Assembly (NCBI RefSeq): GCF_000235505.1
Contig: NZ_JH379027.1
Span: forward strand, 310,001-374,000
Source of the DNA: Hungatella hathewayi WAL-18680
GTDB lineage: Bacteria > Bacillota > Clostridia > Lachnospirales > Lachnospiraceae
Reading direction: 5' to 3'
DNA length: 64,000 bases
Program-made: the position numbers and the translations under genes
The notes under the pieces: generated by a model
Database searches by the model: none
What the model saw: the letters and a program-made list of their open reading frames with translations, nothing else
Told to the model about the DNA's origin: nothing
Shown here: positions 8,650 to 16,089 of the stretch, piece by piece
Position numbering within the stretch: position 1 is the stretch's first letter
How the letters are laid out: each line of letters opens with the position of its first letter

Positions 8650-9288
8650 ATGGATAGGGGACGGTTGGCAGAACTGATGGCCGAATTGAGTAAGGTGATG
8701 AAGGAGAACAGGGATTATCTGGTAGAACTGGACCAGCGAAATGGGGACGGTGACCTGGGGATTTCCATGGATGACGGTTTTCGGGCGGCTTTTCAGGCAG
8801 TTGACGGAGCGGAGGAACGCGATTTGGGGAAAGTGCTGGCGAAAGCCGGAAAAGCATTTAATGAAGCGGCCCCTTCCAGTTTGGGGACTATTCTCACCAT
8901 GGGATTTATGGGGATGGGAAAATACCTGAAAGGAAAGGAGAATGCCGGATTTGCCGAGATGGCGGAGGCCCTGCGGGCAGGTGTGGCGGCTATCATGGAA
9001 AAGACAGGGACGAGGCCGGGGGAGAAGACGGTGATAGACGCCCTTTGGCCAGGGATGGAAGCTATGGTTTTGTGGAAGGATGATGAGGCGAAAGCGGTAT
9101 CGGAGGCGAGACGTGCGGCGGCTGAAGGGGCAGAGAAGACTAGGCAGATGAAGCCGGTTCATGGGAGAGCAGCCTATTATGGCGAGAAGGGGATTGGGCT
9201 GGTAGATGGCGGCGCTGAGGCCGGACGACTGATCTTTGAGGCTGTGGAGAAGTTTTGGTTTCGCGGTGCGGCAGGAGAAGGAGAATAA
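8650..9288 (+). CDS. Divergent DhaL-like kinase nucleotide-binding subunit
   Basis: Partner of the DhaK-like protein, carrying ATP and magnesium. The 212-residue protein keeps the metal-binding acids Asp28, Asp33 and Asp35 in the GDGDLG region and the C-terminal arginine/Asp segment (GRAAYYGEKGIGLVDGGAE). The usual G-A-S-G-P/A-L loop is altered to APSSLG, and the usual ERS-I-G-H-x-D-P-G-A is relaxed to EKG-I-G-L-V-D-G-G-A. These changes mark a subfamily distinct from glycerol-dissimilation DhaL. It is the last gene of the operon, followed by a terminator 10 bp downstream. Confidence 0.75.
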   Translation: MDRGRLAELMAELSKVMKENRDYLVELDQRNGDGDLGISMDDGFRAAFQAVDGAEERDLGKVLAKAGKAFNEAAPSSLGTILTMGFMGMGKYLKGKENAGFAEMAEALRAGVAAIMEKTGTRPGEKTVIDALWPGMEAMVLWKDDEAKAVSEARRAAAEGAEKTRQMKPVHGRAAYYGEKGIGLVDGGAEAGRLIFEAVEKFWFRGAAGEGE

Positions 9289-9298
9289 AAAGGAGAAA

Positions 9299-9334
9299 TA
9301 AAAACTGGCATGGGTAACTGCCAGTTTTTATTTT
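9299..9334 (+). terminator. Rho-independent terminator of the als/hxl/dha-like operon
   Basis: Perfect 12-bp arms TAAAAACTGGCA and TGCCAGTTTTTA with an 8-base loop, followed by TTTT. It closes the operon that starts at 276. Confidence 0.88.
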
Positions 9335-9362
9335 GCCGTTGTTTGATGGATAAAGGATTGCA

Positions 9363-9394
9363 ACAAAATGTCAATAATTATTAAACAAAATGTT
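9363..9394 (+). promoter_or_regulatory. Tandem AACAAAATGTT-type sites upstream of the SIS/kinase operon
   Basis: Two copies of ACAAAATGT start at 9363 and 9385, 22 bp apart, so they face the same side of the helix. The second is a clean dyad (TAAACA/TGTTTA arms). An extended -10 (TGC-TATACT, hexamer at 9427-9432) lies downstream with a poor -35, which would suit an activator bound at the pair. Assignment as a protein site is inference from recurrence at other promoters here. Confidence 0.5.
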
Positions 9395-9478
9395 TAGAAC
9401 ATATGGAGTTTTTGGAATAGATATGCTATACTTCAATCAACTTAAAAACTTTTGTGAAGACCTATGGAGGGATAGCGT

Positions 9479-10558
9479 ATGACGATGTTGGATTACATCA
9501 TGGAACAGCCTGAGATTTTTCGGAAGGTGTTGGAACAGAATGTTGAGATTACGGCCGGCTTTGAAGAGATTTTTGATGGGGAGAAGCCTGACCATGTGTA
9601 TCTGATTGCCAGTGGGACGTCATGTAATGCGGCGAAAGCGGCGGCGCCTTTTATGGAGCATGTGTTGAAACGGGAGGTCAGTGTATTTCCGCCGTCACAG
9701 ATGGAGCGGGTGTTTGGGGAGAGACCGCTTCTCATCTTCATTTCCCAGGGCGGGAAGTCTACGAATATGATAGCGGCTGTGGAGAAGATGAAGGGATATC
9801 CCAGAATTGCCATGACGGGAAATGCGGATGGACGGATTAATTCCATGTGTGAGCATTATATCATGATTCCGTGTGGGGATGAGGCAGTGGGGCCGAAGAC
9901 GAAGGGATATACTGCGACGATTCTCACGCTGTATCTGATGGCGCTGGAGGCGGCGAGGAAGACAGGCAGTGTGACGGAAGAGGAGTACCGGGAGTATCTG
10001 GCGGTTCTTGAAACTTCTTCGGTGCAGTATCAGGAGAATATTGAGCGGACCAGGAAGTGGATGGAGAAAAATGAGGAAGGGCTTCAGGCGCTTAAGGAGA
10101 TTTACCTTGTGGGCAAAGGACAGAGTATGTTTGTGGCTCAGGAGGGGGCGCTGAAGGTGATGGAAACCTATCTGATTCCGGGGCTGTCTTATGATTTTGA
10201 GGAGTATCTGCACGGGCCGTCCTGCTCGATTCGGGAAACTACGGGCGGCATGTATCTGCTTCCGATGGCGGATGACGGAGATTATGAGAGGATGCAAAAG
10301 CTGGTGGCGTATCACAGAAGCATTTGCGGTCAGGTGTATACGGTTGGCCTTCCGGCGTCTGAGGATGAGAGAGACTGCACTCTGCTGAATTCCGGGCAGT
10401 GGTACACGAAGCCATTTGAGGAAATGCTGCCGTTACAGATGATTTGCGCGGTGATTCCTGGGAAACTGGGGATTGATGGCGCGGGAATGCAGCATTTTAA
10501 AGAGATCGATAAGTTCATGGATGTAAAATATAAGGAAGACGTTAAACAGGCGGAGTAA
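9479..10558 (+). CDS. Double-SIS sugar-phosphate isomerase/deglycase (GlmS isomerase/FrlB/AgaS-like)
   Basis: A 359-residue cytoplasmic protein with two SIS folds, the first around residues 35-150 and the second around 200-330. It has the YLIASGTSCNAA and FISQGGKST phosphate-site loops and a GlmS-like E-x-x-HGP motif (EEYLHGP). It lacks the glutamine amidotransferase domain, so it likely removes an amino group or amino acid from a sugar phosphate, as AgaS or FrlB do, rather than synthesising glucosamine-6-P. It starts after TGGAGG and is followed 15 bp later by a BadF-type kinase, probably forming a kinase-plus-deaminase pair. The exact substrate cannot be read from sequence. Confidence 0.72.
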   Translation: MTMLDYIMEQPEIFRKVLEQNVEITAGFEEIFDGEKPDHVYLIASGTSCNAAKAAAPFMEHVLKREVSVFPPSQMERVFGERPLLIFISQGGKSTNMIAAVEKMKGYPRIAMTGNADGRINSMCEHYIMIPCGDEAVGPKTKGYTATILTLYLMALEAARKTGSVTEEEYREYLAVLETSSVQYQENIERTRKWMEKNEEGLQALKEIYLVGKGQSMFVAQEGALKVMETYLIPGLSYDFEEYLHGPSCSIRETTGGMYLLPMADDGDYERMQKLVAYHRSICGQVYTVGLPASEDERDCTLLNSGQWYTKPFEEMLPLQMICAVIPGKLGIDGAGMQHFKEIDKFMDVKYKEDVKQAE

Positions 10559-10573
10559 ATGAGGAGGGACATC

Positions 10574-11503
10574 ATGGAATACGTTTTAGGAATTGACAGC
10601 GGCGGAACGAATTACCGGGTGATGGCGGCGGATTTGGAAGGGAAGCGTCTGGGATATTACGTGGGAGAACCGGCGAATCTTCATTATCTGAATGAGGAGG
10701 AGCTGCTGAGACGGATAACCAGGAATGTGACGGAGTGTCTGAGTCAATTTGGAGGGCATCCGGAGGATGCGAAATATCTGTTGTGTGGAACGACTGGGAT
10801 TGACTGTGAGGAGGACGCGGAGCGCCTGCTGAGGGCGTATAAAAAGCTGGAGGGATTTTCCTGTCCGATGAAGGTGATCAATGATGCGGAGCTTGCCCAT
10901 TATACGGTGACTGGCGGGAAGGGAATTCTGATTATATCGGGGACGGGGTCTATTGCATTTGGCATCAACAGCAAAGGGGAGAGTTCAAGGGCCGGCGGCT
11001 GGCCGCTCTCGATTTTTGGAGATGAGGGCTCCGGCATCTGGGTGACGAAAATGGCCCTGAAGCATTATGCCCGCTATCTGGACCGGGCGGTGGAGAGTGG
11101 ACCGCTTATTCGGCTGATTGAGTCTGAGGGTGGGATTCATACGAGGGATGAGCTGATTCAGGTTTCCCTCAAAGGCGGGAAGAACCCTGCCGATTTCCCG
11201 CAGCTGGGAAGGCTGGTGAACCAGGCGGCAGGGGAAGGCGATTCCTATGCCATGGATATCTTGAAGGGGGCGGCGCAGGAGCTGTACAAGATTATAGTCG
11301 ATATCGTCTATGCGCTGGATATGGAGAAGACGGAGCCCGACTTCTGTGTTGGCGTGTGGGGGAGCAATATTGTGAAGTCTGCGATTGTGCTTGAGGAATT
11401 TTCCAAACGGGTGAAAGAGAGATATCCACAGTCCAGGATTCTTCTGCCGGAGAAGGAGTCTATTGACGGCGCGGTGGAGATGGCGCTTGGTTTGGTCGAA
11501 TAA
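10574..11503 (+). CDS. BadF/BadG/BcrA-type sugar kinase (N-acetylglucosamine kinase-like)
   Basis: A 309-residue ASKHA-fold kinase with the phosphate-1 loop GIDSGGTN at residues 6-13, the phosphate-2 loop ISGTGSIAFG, and GDEGSG near residue 155. The closest characterised relatives are eukaryotic GlcNAc kinase and clostridial MurNAc/GlcNAc kinase (MurK). It probably phosphorylates the amino sugar handled by the upstream SIS enzyme. Start at 10574 is preceded by GAGGAGG at 10562-10568; the in-frame ATG at 10559 overlaps that site. Confidence 0.75.
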   Translation: MEYVLGIDSGGTNYRVMAADLEGKRLGYYVGEPANLHYLNEEELLRRITRNVTECLSQFGGHPEDAKYLLCGTTGIDCEEDAERLLRAYKKLEGFSCPMKVINDAELAHYTVTGGKGILIISGTGSIAFGINSKGESSRAGGWPLSIFGDEGSGIWVTKMALKHYARYLDRAVESGPLIRLIESEGGIHTRDELIQVSLKGGKNPADFPQLGRLVNQAAGEGDSYAMDILKGAAQELYKIIVDIVYALDMEKTEPDFCVGVWGSNIVKSAIVLEEFSKRVKERYPQSRILLPEKESIDGAVEMALGLVE

Positions 11504-11522
11504 CGGGATATTGTGGAGTGAG

Positions 11523-11565
11523 AGCGGGCGGTCGTAGTACTTACGGACGGCCCGCTTGAATTTTA
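11523..11565 (+). terminator. Terminator after the kinase gene
   Basis: Inverted repeat AGCGGGCgGTCGT / ACGGaCGGCCCGCT with a short loop, followed by TGAATTTTATGG. The stem is GC-rich but the T-run is short. Confidence 0.6.
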
Positions 11566-11647
11566 TGGTACCTTCTTAATTTGGGGGATGGAGGTTTATA
11601 GTTGGGTGTATATGGTTGGCTGCATATAGCCGGAAACGGTTGGAAGT

Positions 11648-12586
11648 TTACATATTTTCGGCGATAAATGTTGTTATGTGCCTGTGCAGCTGGTCGAGCG
11701 CTGGCGGTTCTACCGGATAGTGGCCTCCGTTTTCCAGAATAGTTATGGTTACCGGTACTTTTTTTATCCGGTCCAGGAAAGGTTTGCTCAAATGGAGAGG
11801 GGTCCAGCGGTCTTTTTCCGGCTGGGTAAGCAGAATTGGGCAGAAGTCAAAGTCTTCGGGGGATGTTTCCGGTGTGTATTCCATGTAGGAGTGAATAAAT
11901 TTCATGGGAACCGCGTTTCCGGCGGAAGTTTTGTCTGCGAGGAGTTCGTTTAAGCAGTCCTGGTGGTTGCACAGCGCGGACATTTTTGAGCAGGTGGACA
12001 TTTTCATTCTCATTCTGCCAAAGCCCAGCCGGGTGGCAAGTCCGGCAAGGGGAGTTCCTAAGTGGGCCCAGAATGCATTGTTGGTGGTTTCATTGCGCAC
12101 CTGCTGGTTTTTCTGGTCAAGAAAGGTCATGCCGATGATTCCTTTGATATTGCGGTTTTTGCAGGCGATGTGATAGGTCTCCATACCACCGGCGGACAGG
12201 CCGTAAAGAAAGATGGGGCGGTTGTCCCGGCTCCACTCGTGGTTGACATAATCATTTCCAAGCTGCACCCAGTCTTCGTAGCTGATAACCATCTTTTTGT
12301 TTACTTCTGTGACCCCGTACAGCGGCATGTCAATGGCAATGACTTCATAGCCGTCCTTGGCAAGGGGGCCGCCAATGATTGTGGAAATCTGGCGTCCGTT
12401 GGTTCCGACGCCGTGCAGGAGAATGATTTTAGCTTTGGCGTCCGCGTTCCGGAAGGTATCCAGATGAACCAGATTCCCCTTCCAGTCCCAGTGTTCTTCT
12501 GTGGGGGTGTACTGTTCGGTGAAGTGAAATTCCGGTGGGAGAAAAGACATGATTTTTTTCCAGTTATTCTGGTCTGAGTAGTTCAT
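11648..12586 (-). CDS. Alpha/beta hydrolase
   Basis: A 312-residue cytoplasmic hydrolase without signal peptide. It has the oxyanion segment LLHGVGTNGR near residue 57, the nucleophile elbow GLSAGG with Ser131, probable acid Asp259 in EKDRWTP, and catalytic His289 in NGGHYPVE. The substrate is unknown; esterase or acyl hydrolase is the likely class. It lies 79 bp downstream of an ArsR-type gene on the same strand and has a dyad in its upstream region (12611-12630) resembling the one before that regulator, so ArsR control is plausible. Confidence 0.8.
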   Translation of the reverse strand: MNYSDQNNWKKIMSFLPPEFHFTEQYTPTEEHWDWKGNLVHLDTFRNADAKAKIILLHGVGTNGRQISTIIGGPLAKDGYEVIAIDMPLYGVTEVNKKMVISYEDWVQLGNDYVNHEWSRDNRPIFLYGLSAGGMETYHIACKNRNIKGIIGMTFLDQKNQQVRNETTNNAFWAHLGTPLAGLATRLGFGRMRMKMSTCSKMSALCNHQDCLNELLADKTSAGNAVPMKFIHSYMEYTPETSPEDFDFCPILLTQPEKDRWTPLHLSKPFLDRIKKVPVTITILENGGHYPVEPPALDQLHRHITTFIAENM

Positions 12587-12610
12587 AAAAATGCCTCCTT
12601 GATTTCATGA

Positions 12611-12630
12611 GTTTAAACATATAAACATAT
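12611..12630 (-). promoter_or_regulatory. Putative ArsR operator upstream of the hydrolase gene
   Basis: GTTTAAACAT followed by ATAAACATAT contains the half-site AAACATAT twice. The same half-site makes up the perfect 18-bp palindrome at 13003-13020 before the ArsR gene. Shared sequence suggests one regulator binds both. Confidence 0.5.
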
Positions 12631-12642
12631 CGGCGATAATAG

Positions 12643-12663
12643 AACGCCACCGAAGTGACGTTT
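12643..12663 (-). terminator. Weak stem-loop between arsR and hydrolase genes
   Basis: On the minus strand, arms AACGTCAC and GTGGCGTT flank a TTCG tetraloop. There is only a short T-containing tail, so this may attenuate rather than stop transcription from the regulator gene. Confidence 0.4.
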
Positions 12664-12665
12664 TA

Positions 12666-12980
12666 TCATGATTCCATCTGCCGGATATCGTTCTCAATAG
12701 AATCGGTTAAGTTTTTCAAATGCGTAAGCGCCGGCTTCAAGTTTACCTGGTAATACCGTTCCTTCCCCTCCTGACGGACCGTTACCAACTCCGCATCTAA
12801 CAATAATTTCAGATGATGGGAGACAGCCGGACGGGATAGGGAAAGCTTCTCCGTAAGAGCCGTAACGCTCAACTCGCGATGCTCAAACAAAAGCTGTGTG
12901 ATTTCCTGCCGCCGTTCGTCCTGAAGCATTGAAAAGATAGGAGCGCATGTTTTCATGTAAATCATGGTTTGTTTGCTCAT
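12666..12980 (-). CDS. ArsR-family winged-helix transcriptional regulator
   Basis: A 104-residue DNA-binding protein with a winged helix-turn-helix covering about residues 15-85, including the recognition segment LSRPAVSHHLKLLL and wing EGKERYYQ. The typical ArsR metal-binding Cys pattern (ELCVCDL) is absent, so it probably senses a non-metal signal. It sits just upstream of the alpha/beta hydrolase on the same strand, and an 18-bp palindrome lies before its start, pointing to autoregulation. Confidence 0.85.
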   Translation of the reverse strand: MSKQTMIYMKTCAPIFSMLQDERRQEITQLLFEHRELSVTALTEKLSLSRPAVSHHLKLLLDAELVTVRQEGKERYYQVNLKPALTHLKNLTDSIENDIRQMES

Positions 12981-13002
12981 AGAAGTCTCCTTATAACGCG
13001 TT

Positions 13003-13020
13003 TATATGTTTAAACATATA
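13003..13020. promoter_or_regulatory. Perfect 18-bp palindrome, putative ArsR operator
   Basis: TATATGTTTAAACATATA reads the same on both strands. It lies 23 bp before the ArsR start codon, and its half-site recurs at 12611-12630 before the hydrolase gene. Confidence 0.6.
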
Positions 13021-13129
13021 GTATCACTTCTGTGATTGGAATACAATCCTTTTTTATAAGTTTATACACATAATTGGGTGAAAATGAGTTCTGATTATGT
13101 TATGATGGAGCGTAGGGAGGGGGGATACC

Positions 13130-14767
13130 ATGTTTCACCGTGAAATTAATCAGACATTCCGTCAACTTAGAAAAACGCAGATTTTGACCATGTGTCTTTC
13201 CATTATAAAAATAGTTTTGAGATTTTCTCTTTTGATACAAATCCAAAAGACGGTCGACAGTATTTCGTTGAATAACTTAAATGTCACTCAAGGCTACTTA
13301 AAATCCTGTATCTGGCTGTTGGTGATATTTTTCCTTATGAACTGCATTTTTCAGTACTTTTTTAGAAATCTGCAATACACCAGTCACTATACATTGATGA
13401 AAAGTCTTTTTGGATTGGCGTTTGAGAAGGATTATTCTTTTCATATGAAGTATGTGCCATCGGCTGTGTTGTCTATGATAAAGGATGACAGTAAATTTAT
13501 AGCCGATTGGAACAGTATCGGCGTGATTTTGATAACAGGACATGTGATGACCCTGGTTATGGCGTTTCTGTTGATGCTTCATTATAATGTGGTTATTACG
13601 GCCGTCATTTTTTTATTTATCTTATTTTGTTTTGTCGTCACGCATTTTATCAGCAAGAAGATTGGTAATAAAACCTATGATTTGCAGGTGTCCAATACGG
13701 AGTTGAATCAGAGAATGATGGACTACCTTGGCGGTGTTAAGGATGTCAAGCAGTATAAAAAAGAGTCCTTTTTTCAAAAACGGCTGTCCGATTTTATTGA
13801 TGGGAATACCTATAAACACAGTAAGAGTATTTCTCAGTATTATTCGGTGTTTACCTCTACCTATGCGATGCTGACCGTTGCATTGCCGATATTGACTATT
13901 TTGATAGGCGCCATTTTAATCTTGAACAACCAGTATACTATCGGTGAGTTGATTGCGACTTACGTGCTGGTTGGCAATCTTCAGGAGCCGGTGCAGGTGA
14001 TACCGGATTATTTGAATCAGAGAAGACAGGCGTTGAAAATGCAGAATAAAATCATGCCGATTTTGGAAGATAACTCCATATCCTATGCGCATGAGAAACT
14101 GGACGCTTTTCAGGAGTTTTCGTTCCACTCGGACGCCTATGTGTTTGAGGATGGGAAAGTTATTTTGAAGGATATTGATTTTACAATTCAAAAGGGTGAG
14201 CCGGTGATTATCAAGGGAGAGAGTGGGAAAGGGAAGAGCAGTTTGCTGAATTTGATATCCCGTTTTTGCGGCACGGATGGCCAGGCGGTCAGCATGGAGT
14301 ACAATGGAATTCCGGTAGAAACCATAGCTCCTGATGTCTATTACCAGCATGTGCTGCAAGGGCAGCAGCTACCCTATATTTTCCGGGATACGGTTCAGGA
14401 AAATATAACATTGGGGGAAGCGGTTGATGAGGAGACTTTGAAAGAGGTCATCCATACGGTCTGCATGGAGGAGTTCGTGGGTATGAAAGGGCTGGATTAT
14501 CTGCTGGAACAGGATGGGGAAAATATTTCCGGTGGGCAGAAACAGCGTATCGGACTTGCGAGGGTGCTAGTGCGGAGGCCGGATATCTTAATGCTGGATG
14601 AGCCAACCAGCGCGCTGGACCCGGAGCTGATAAACATGATAACCGAGCGGATTGTCAAATATTGTGAGCGGTATCAGATTGCATTGGTGCTGGTGTCGCA
14701 TAATGATTCGTTTGAAAAGTATTATCAAAGAGCGGAAGCAGGGCAGGTAAAAATGATTCAGGTTTAA
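13130..14767 (+). CDS. ABC transporter with fused membrane and ATPase domains (exporter type)
   Basis: A 545-residue half-transporter. About six membrane segments occupy residues 15-310. The C-terminal ATPase has Walker A GESGKGKSS near residue 363, the ABC signature ISGGQKQR near 465, Walker B ILMLDEPTSALD near 487, and the H-loop VLVSHND. This domain order is that of exporters that work as homodimers or heterodimers. No partner half-transporter or peptide precursor gene is adjacent, so the cargo is unknown. The gene is relatively AT-rich compared with its flanks, which may indicate separate ancestry. Confidence 0.88.
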   Translation: MFHREINQTFRQLRKTQILTMCLSIIKIVLRFSLLIQIQKTVDSISLNNLNVTQGYLKSCIWLLVIFFLMNCIFQYFFRNLQYTSHYTLMKSLFGLAFEKDYSFHMKYVPSAVLSMIKDDSKFIADWNSIGVILITGHVMTLVMAFLLMLHYNVVITAVIFLFILFCFVVTHFISKKIGNKTYDLQVSNTELNQRMMDYLGGVKDVKQYKKESFFQKRLSDFIDGNTYKHSKSISQYYSVFTSTYAMLTVALPILTILIGAILILNNQYTIGELIATYVLVGNLQEPVQVIPDYLNQRRQALKMQNKIMPILEDNSISYAHEKLDAFQEFSFHSDAYVFEDGKVILKDIDFTIQKGEPVIIKGESGKGKSSLLNLISRFCGTDGQAVSMEYNGIPVETIAPDVYYQHVLQGQQLPYIFRDTVQENITLGEAVDEETLKEVIHTVCMEEFVGMKGLDYLLEQDGENISGGQKQRIGLARVLVRRPDILMLDEPTSALDPELINMITERIVKYCERYQIALVLVSHNDSFEKYYQRAEAGQVKMIQV

Positions 14768-14775
14768 TCAAAAAG

Positions 14776-14821
14776 TGGCGGAGGCGCCGTAGATGTCTAT
14801 TCATCTATGGTGCCTCCGCCA
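14776..14821 (-). terminator. Strong hairpin between convergent genes; terminator for the minus-strand gene
   Basis: Arms TGGCGGAGGC and GCCTCCGCCA, with further pairing of TAGATG/CATCTA. Read on the minus strand the stem is followed by CTTTTTG, so it ends the D-serine dehydratase-like gene. It may also slow the convergent ABC transporter transcript. Confidence 0.8.
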
Positions 14822-14832
14822 TTGTGCCTGGG

Positions 14833-15957
14833 TTAGTATGTAATCTTTCGGTTCCTGGCGGTGATGGGCCATTCGGCGGTCAGGGAGCCGGCGGATATGA
14901 CGTAGGCTTTGTCGTAGAGCGCGGAGGTGGGACAGACGTGCCAGGGGATGATGTAGAGGACGGTTCCGATGGCGGGCCGCTCGCTTTCATGGCCTTTGTC
15001 CATGGTGAAGGTCCAGTGCTCTTCACTTTGAAATGCCTCCTTCGCGTGGGGGAGTTCCGGGATGATGCCGCGGATTCCCTGTTCGGCGGAGATGGCTTTA
15101 TAGCCGGCATCCAGGGTGAAATAGCCTTCGGCCGGGTGGCTGACCACCCGGGTCAGAATGGCGGCGCCGGCCAGGTAGGGAAGGTCCGGGAACTGCTCGG
15201 TGTAGCCTTCGTCATAGATGAAGACGGTGCCGGGCGAGAAATAAACTCCCTCCATGCCGTTTGCATAGCACGGGAAGGTAGGACTGCCGCCCATAATCAG
15301 GATGGGACAGGACAGATTCTGCCCGGTCAAAGTGTCGCGGATGGATGTTACGGCCGCAATGGTTTCGGTTACTCTCTGCATCCGTGAATCGTAATCTTTC
15401 TCATGGCGGTCCCCGTCATAGCAGTGCAGACCGGAGGCTGTGATACCGGGCAGCTGGCTGAGTTTCTGATAGAAGGGGATTGCTGATTCAAACGGCACAC
15501 CGGTGCGGTTCATGCCGGTATTGATGTCAACCAGGCAGTTGACACTGGTATGGCGCTGGGCAGCCAGATCTCCCAGGATGGAAAACTGCTCCAAATCGTC
15601 GCCAAGAGCATAGAAGGTTTTGGCCGGATAAGCCTCGGCCAGCTTTAAAAACCGCTCCATGTTGGGGCCGACCAGAGGGTAAGCCAGCAGAATCCGCTCC
15701 GCATCGGTCTGCGCTACCATCTCCGCCTCCGCAATCGTAGCACATTTAAAGTTTTTGATACCCATTTCGGTGGATAGCTGTGTAAAATCCTTGGACTTAT
15801 GAGATTTTACATGGGGCCAGAGACGTTCCGGGGAGCCGGCTGCCCGGATAGCTGTCTCCGTGTTTTTGATTAAAATGTCCTTATCATAGACAAGGGCCGG
15901 GGAAGGAATGGATTCTTCCTCCAAAAAATGATAATTCACATGATGAGTTTGCTGCAT
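14833..15957 (-). CDS. D-serine dehydratase/D-threonine aldolase-like PLP enzyme
   Basis: Fold type III PLP enzyme of the DSD1 family, which cleaves or deaminates D-3-hydroxy amino acids and often needs a divalent metal. The 374-residue protein has the N-terminal alanine-racemase-like barrel with the PLP lysine Lys51 in WPHVKSHK, the HCYDGDRH segment, and the C-terminal metal site PWHVCPT. I start at 15957 because GGAGGT lies at a good distance; the open frame extends 13 codons further up into the promoter. It is divergent from an N-acyl-D-amino-acid deacylase gene, so the pair probably releases and degrades D-amino acids. Confidence 0.82.
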   Translation of the reverse strand: MQQTHHVNYHFLEEESIPSPALVYDKDILIKNTETAIRAAGSPERLWPHVKSHKSKDFTQLSTEMGIKNFKCATIAEAEMVAQTDAERILLAYPLVGPNMERFLKLAEAYPAKTFYALGDDLEQFSILGDLAAQRHTSVNCLVDINTGMNRTGVPFESAIPFYQKLSQLPGITASGLHCYDGDRHEKDYDSRMQRVTETIAAVTSIRDTLTGQNLSCPILIMGGSPTFPCYANGMEGVYFSPGTVFIYDEGYTEQFPDLPYLAGAAILTRVVSHPAEGYFTLDAGYKAISAEQGIRGIIPELPHAKEAFQSEEHWTFTMDKGHESERPAIGTVLYIIPWHVCPTSALYDKAYVISAGSLTAEWPITARNRKITY

Positions 15958-15984
15958 AATCAGACCTCCTGTTCGTATAGCAGA

Positions 15985-16013
15985 ATTATACAACAAAATG
16001 TTTAAGAATACAA
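15985..16013 (-). promoter_or_regulatory. SigmaA promoter for the D-serine dehydratase-like gene, with internal dyad site
   Basis: On the minus strand: -35 TTGTAT, 17-bp spacer, -10 TATAAT. The AACAAAATGTT dyad core (15993-16002) lies inside the spacer, where a bound protein would block polymerase. Confidence 0.6.
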
Positions 16014-16020
16014 TGAATTA

Positions 16021-16049
16021 TTGACAAAATGTTGAAACAATGATACCAT
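16021..16049 (+). promoter_or_regulatory. SigmaA promoter for the deacylase gene, overlapped by a dyad site
   Basis: -35 TTGACA at 16021-16026, 17-bp spacer, -10 TACCAT. The ACAAAATGTT site at 16024-16033 overlaps the -35. It lies 31 bp (three helical turns) from the site in the divergent promoter, so one regulator could control both genes. Confidence 0.55.
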
Positions 16050-16089
16050 TATCACCATAACAAGTTGTCTATGCTGTGGGAGAACGAGA

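Noticed and set aside
9479-11503. Fructoselysine (Amadori) degradation pair
   Set aside because: FrlB-like SIS enzymes usually pair with a PfkB-type kinase FrlD; the partner here is a BadF-type kinase, so an amino-sugar role fits better.
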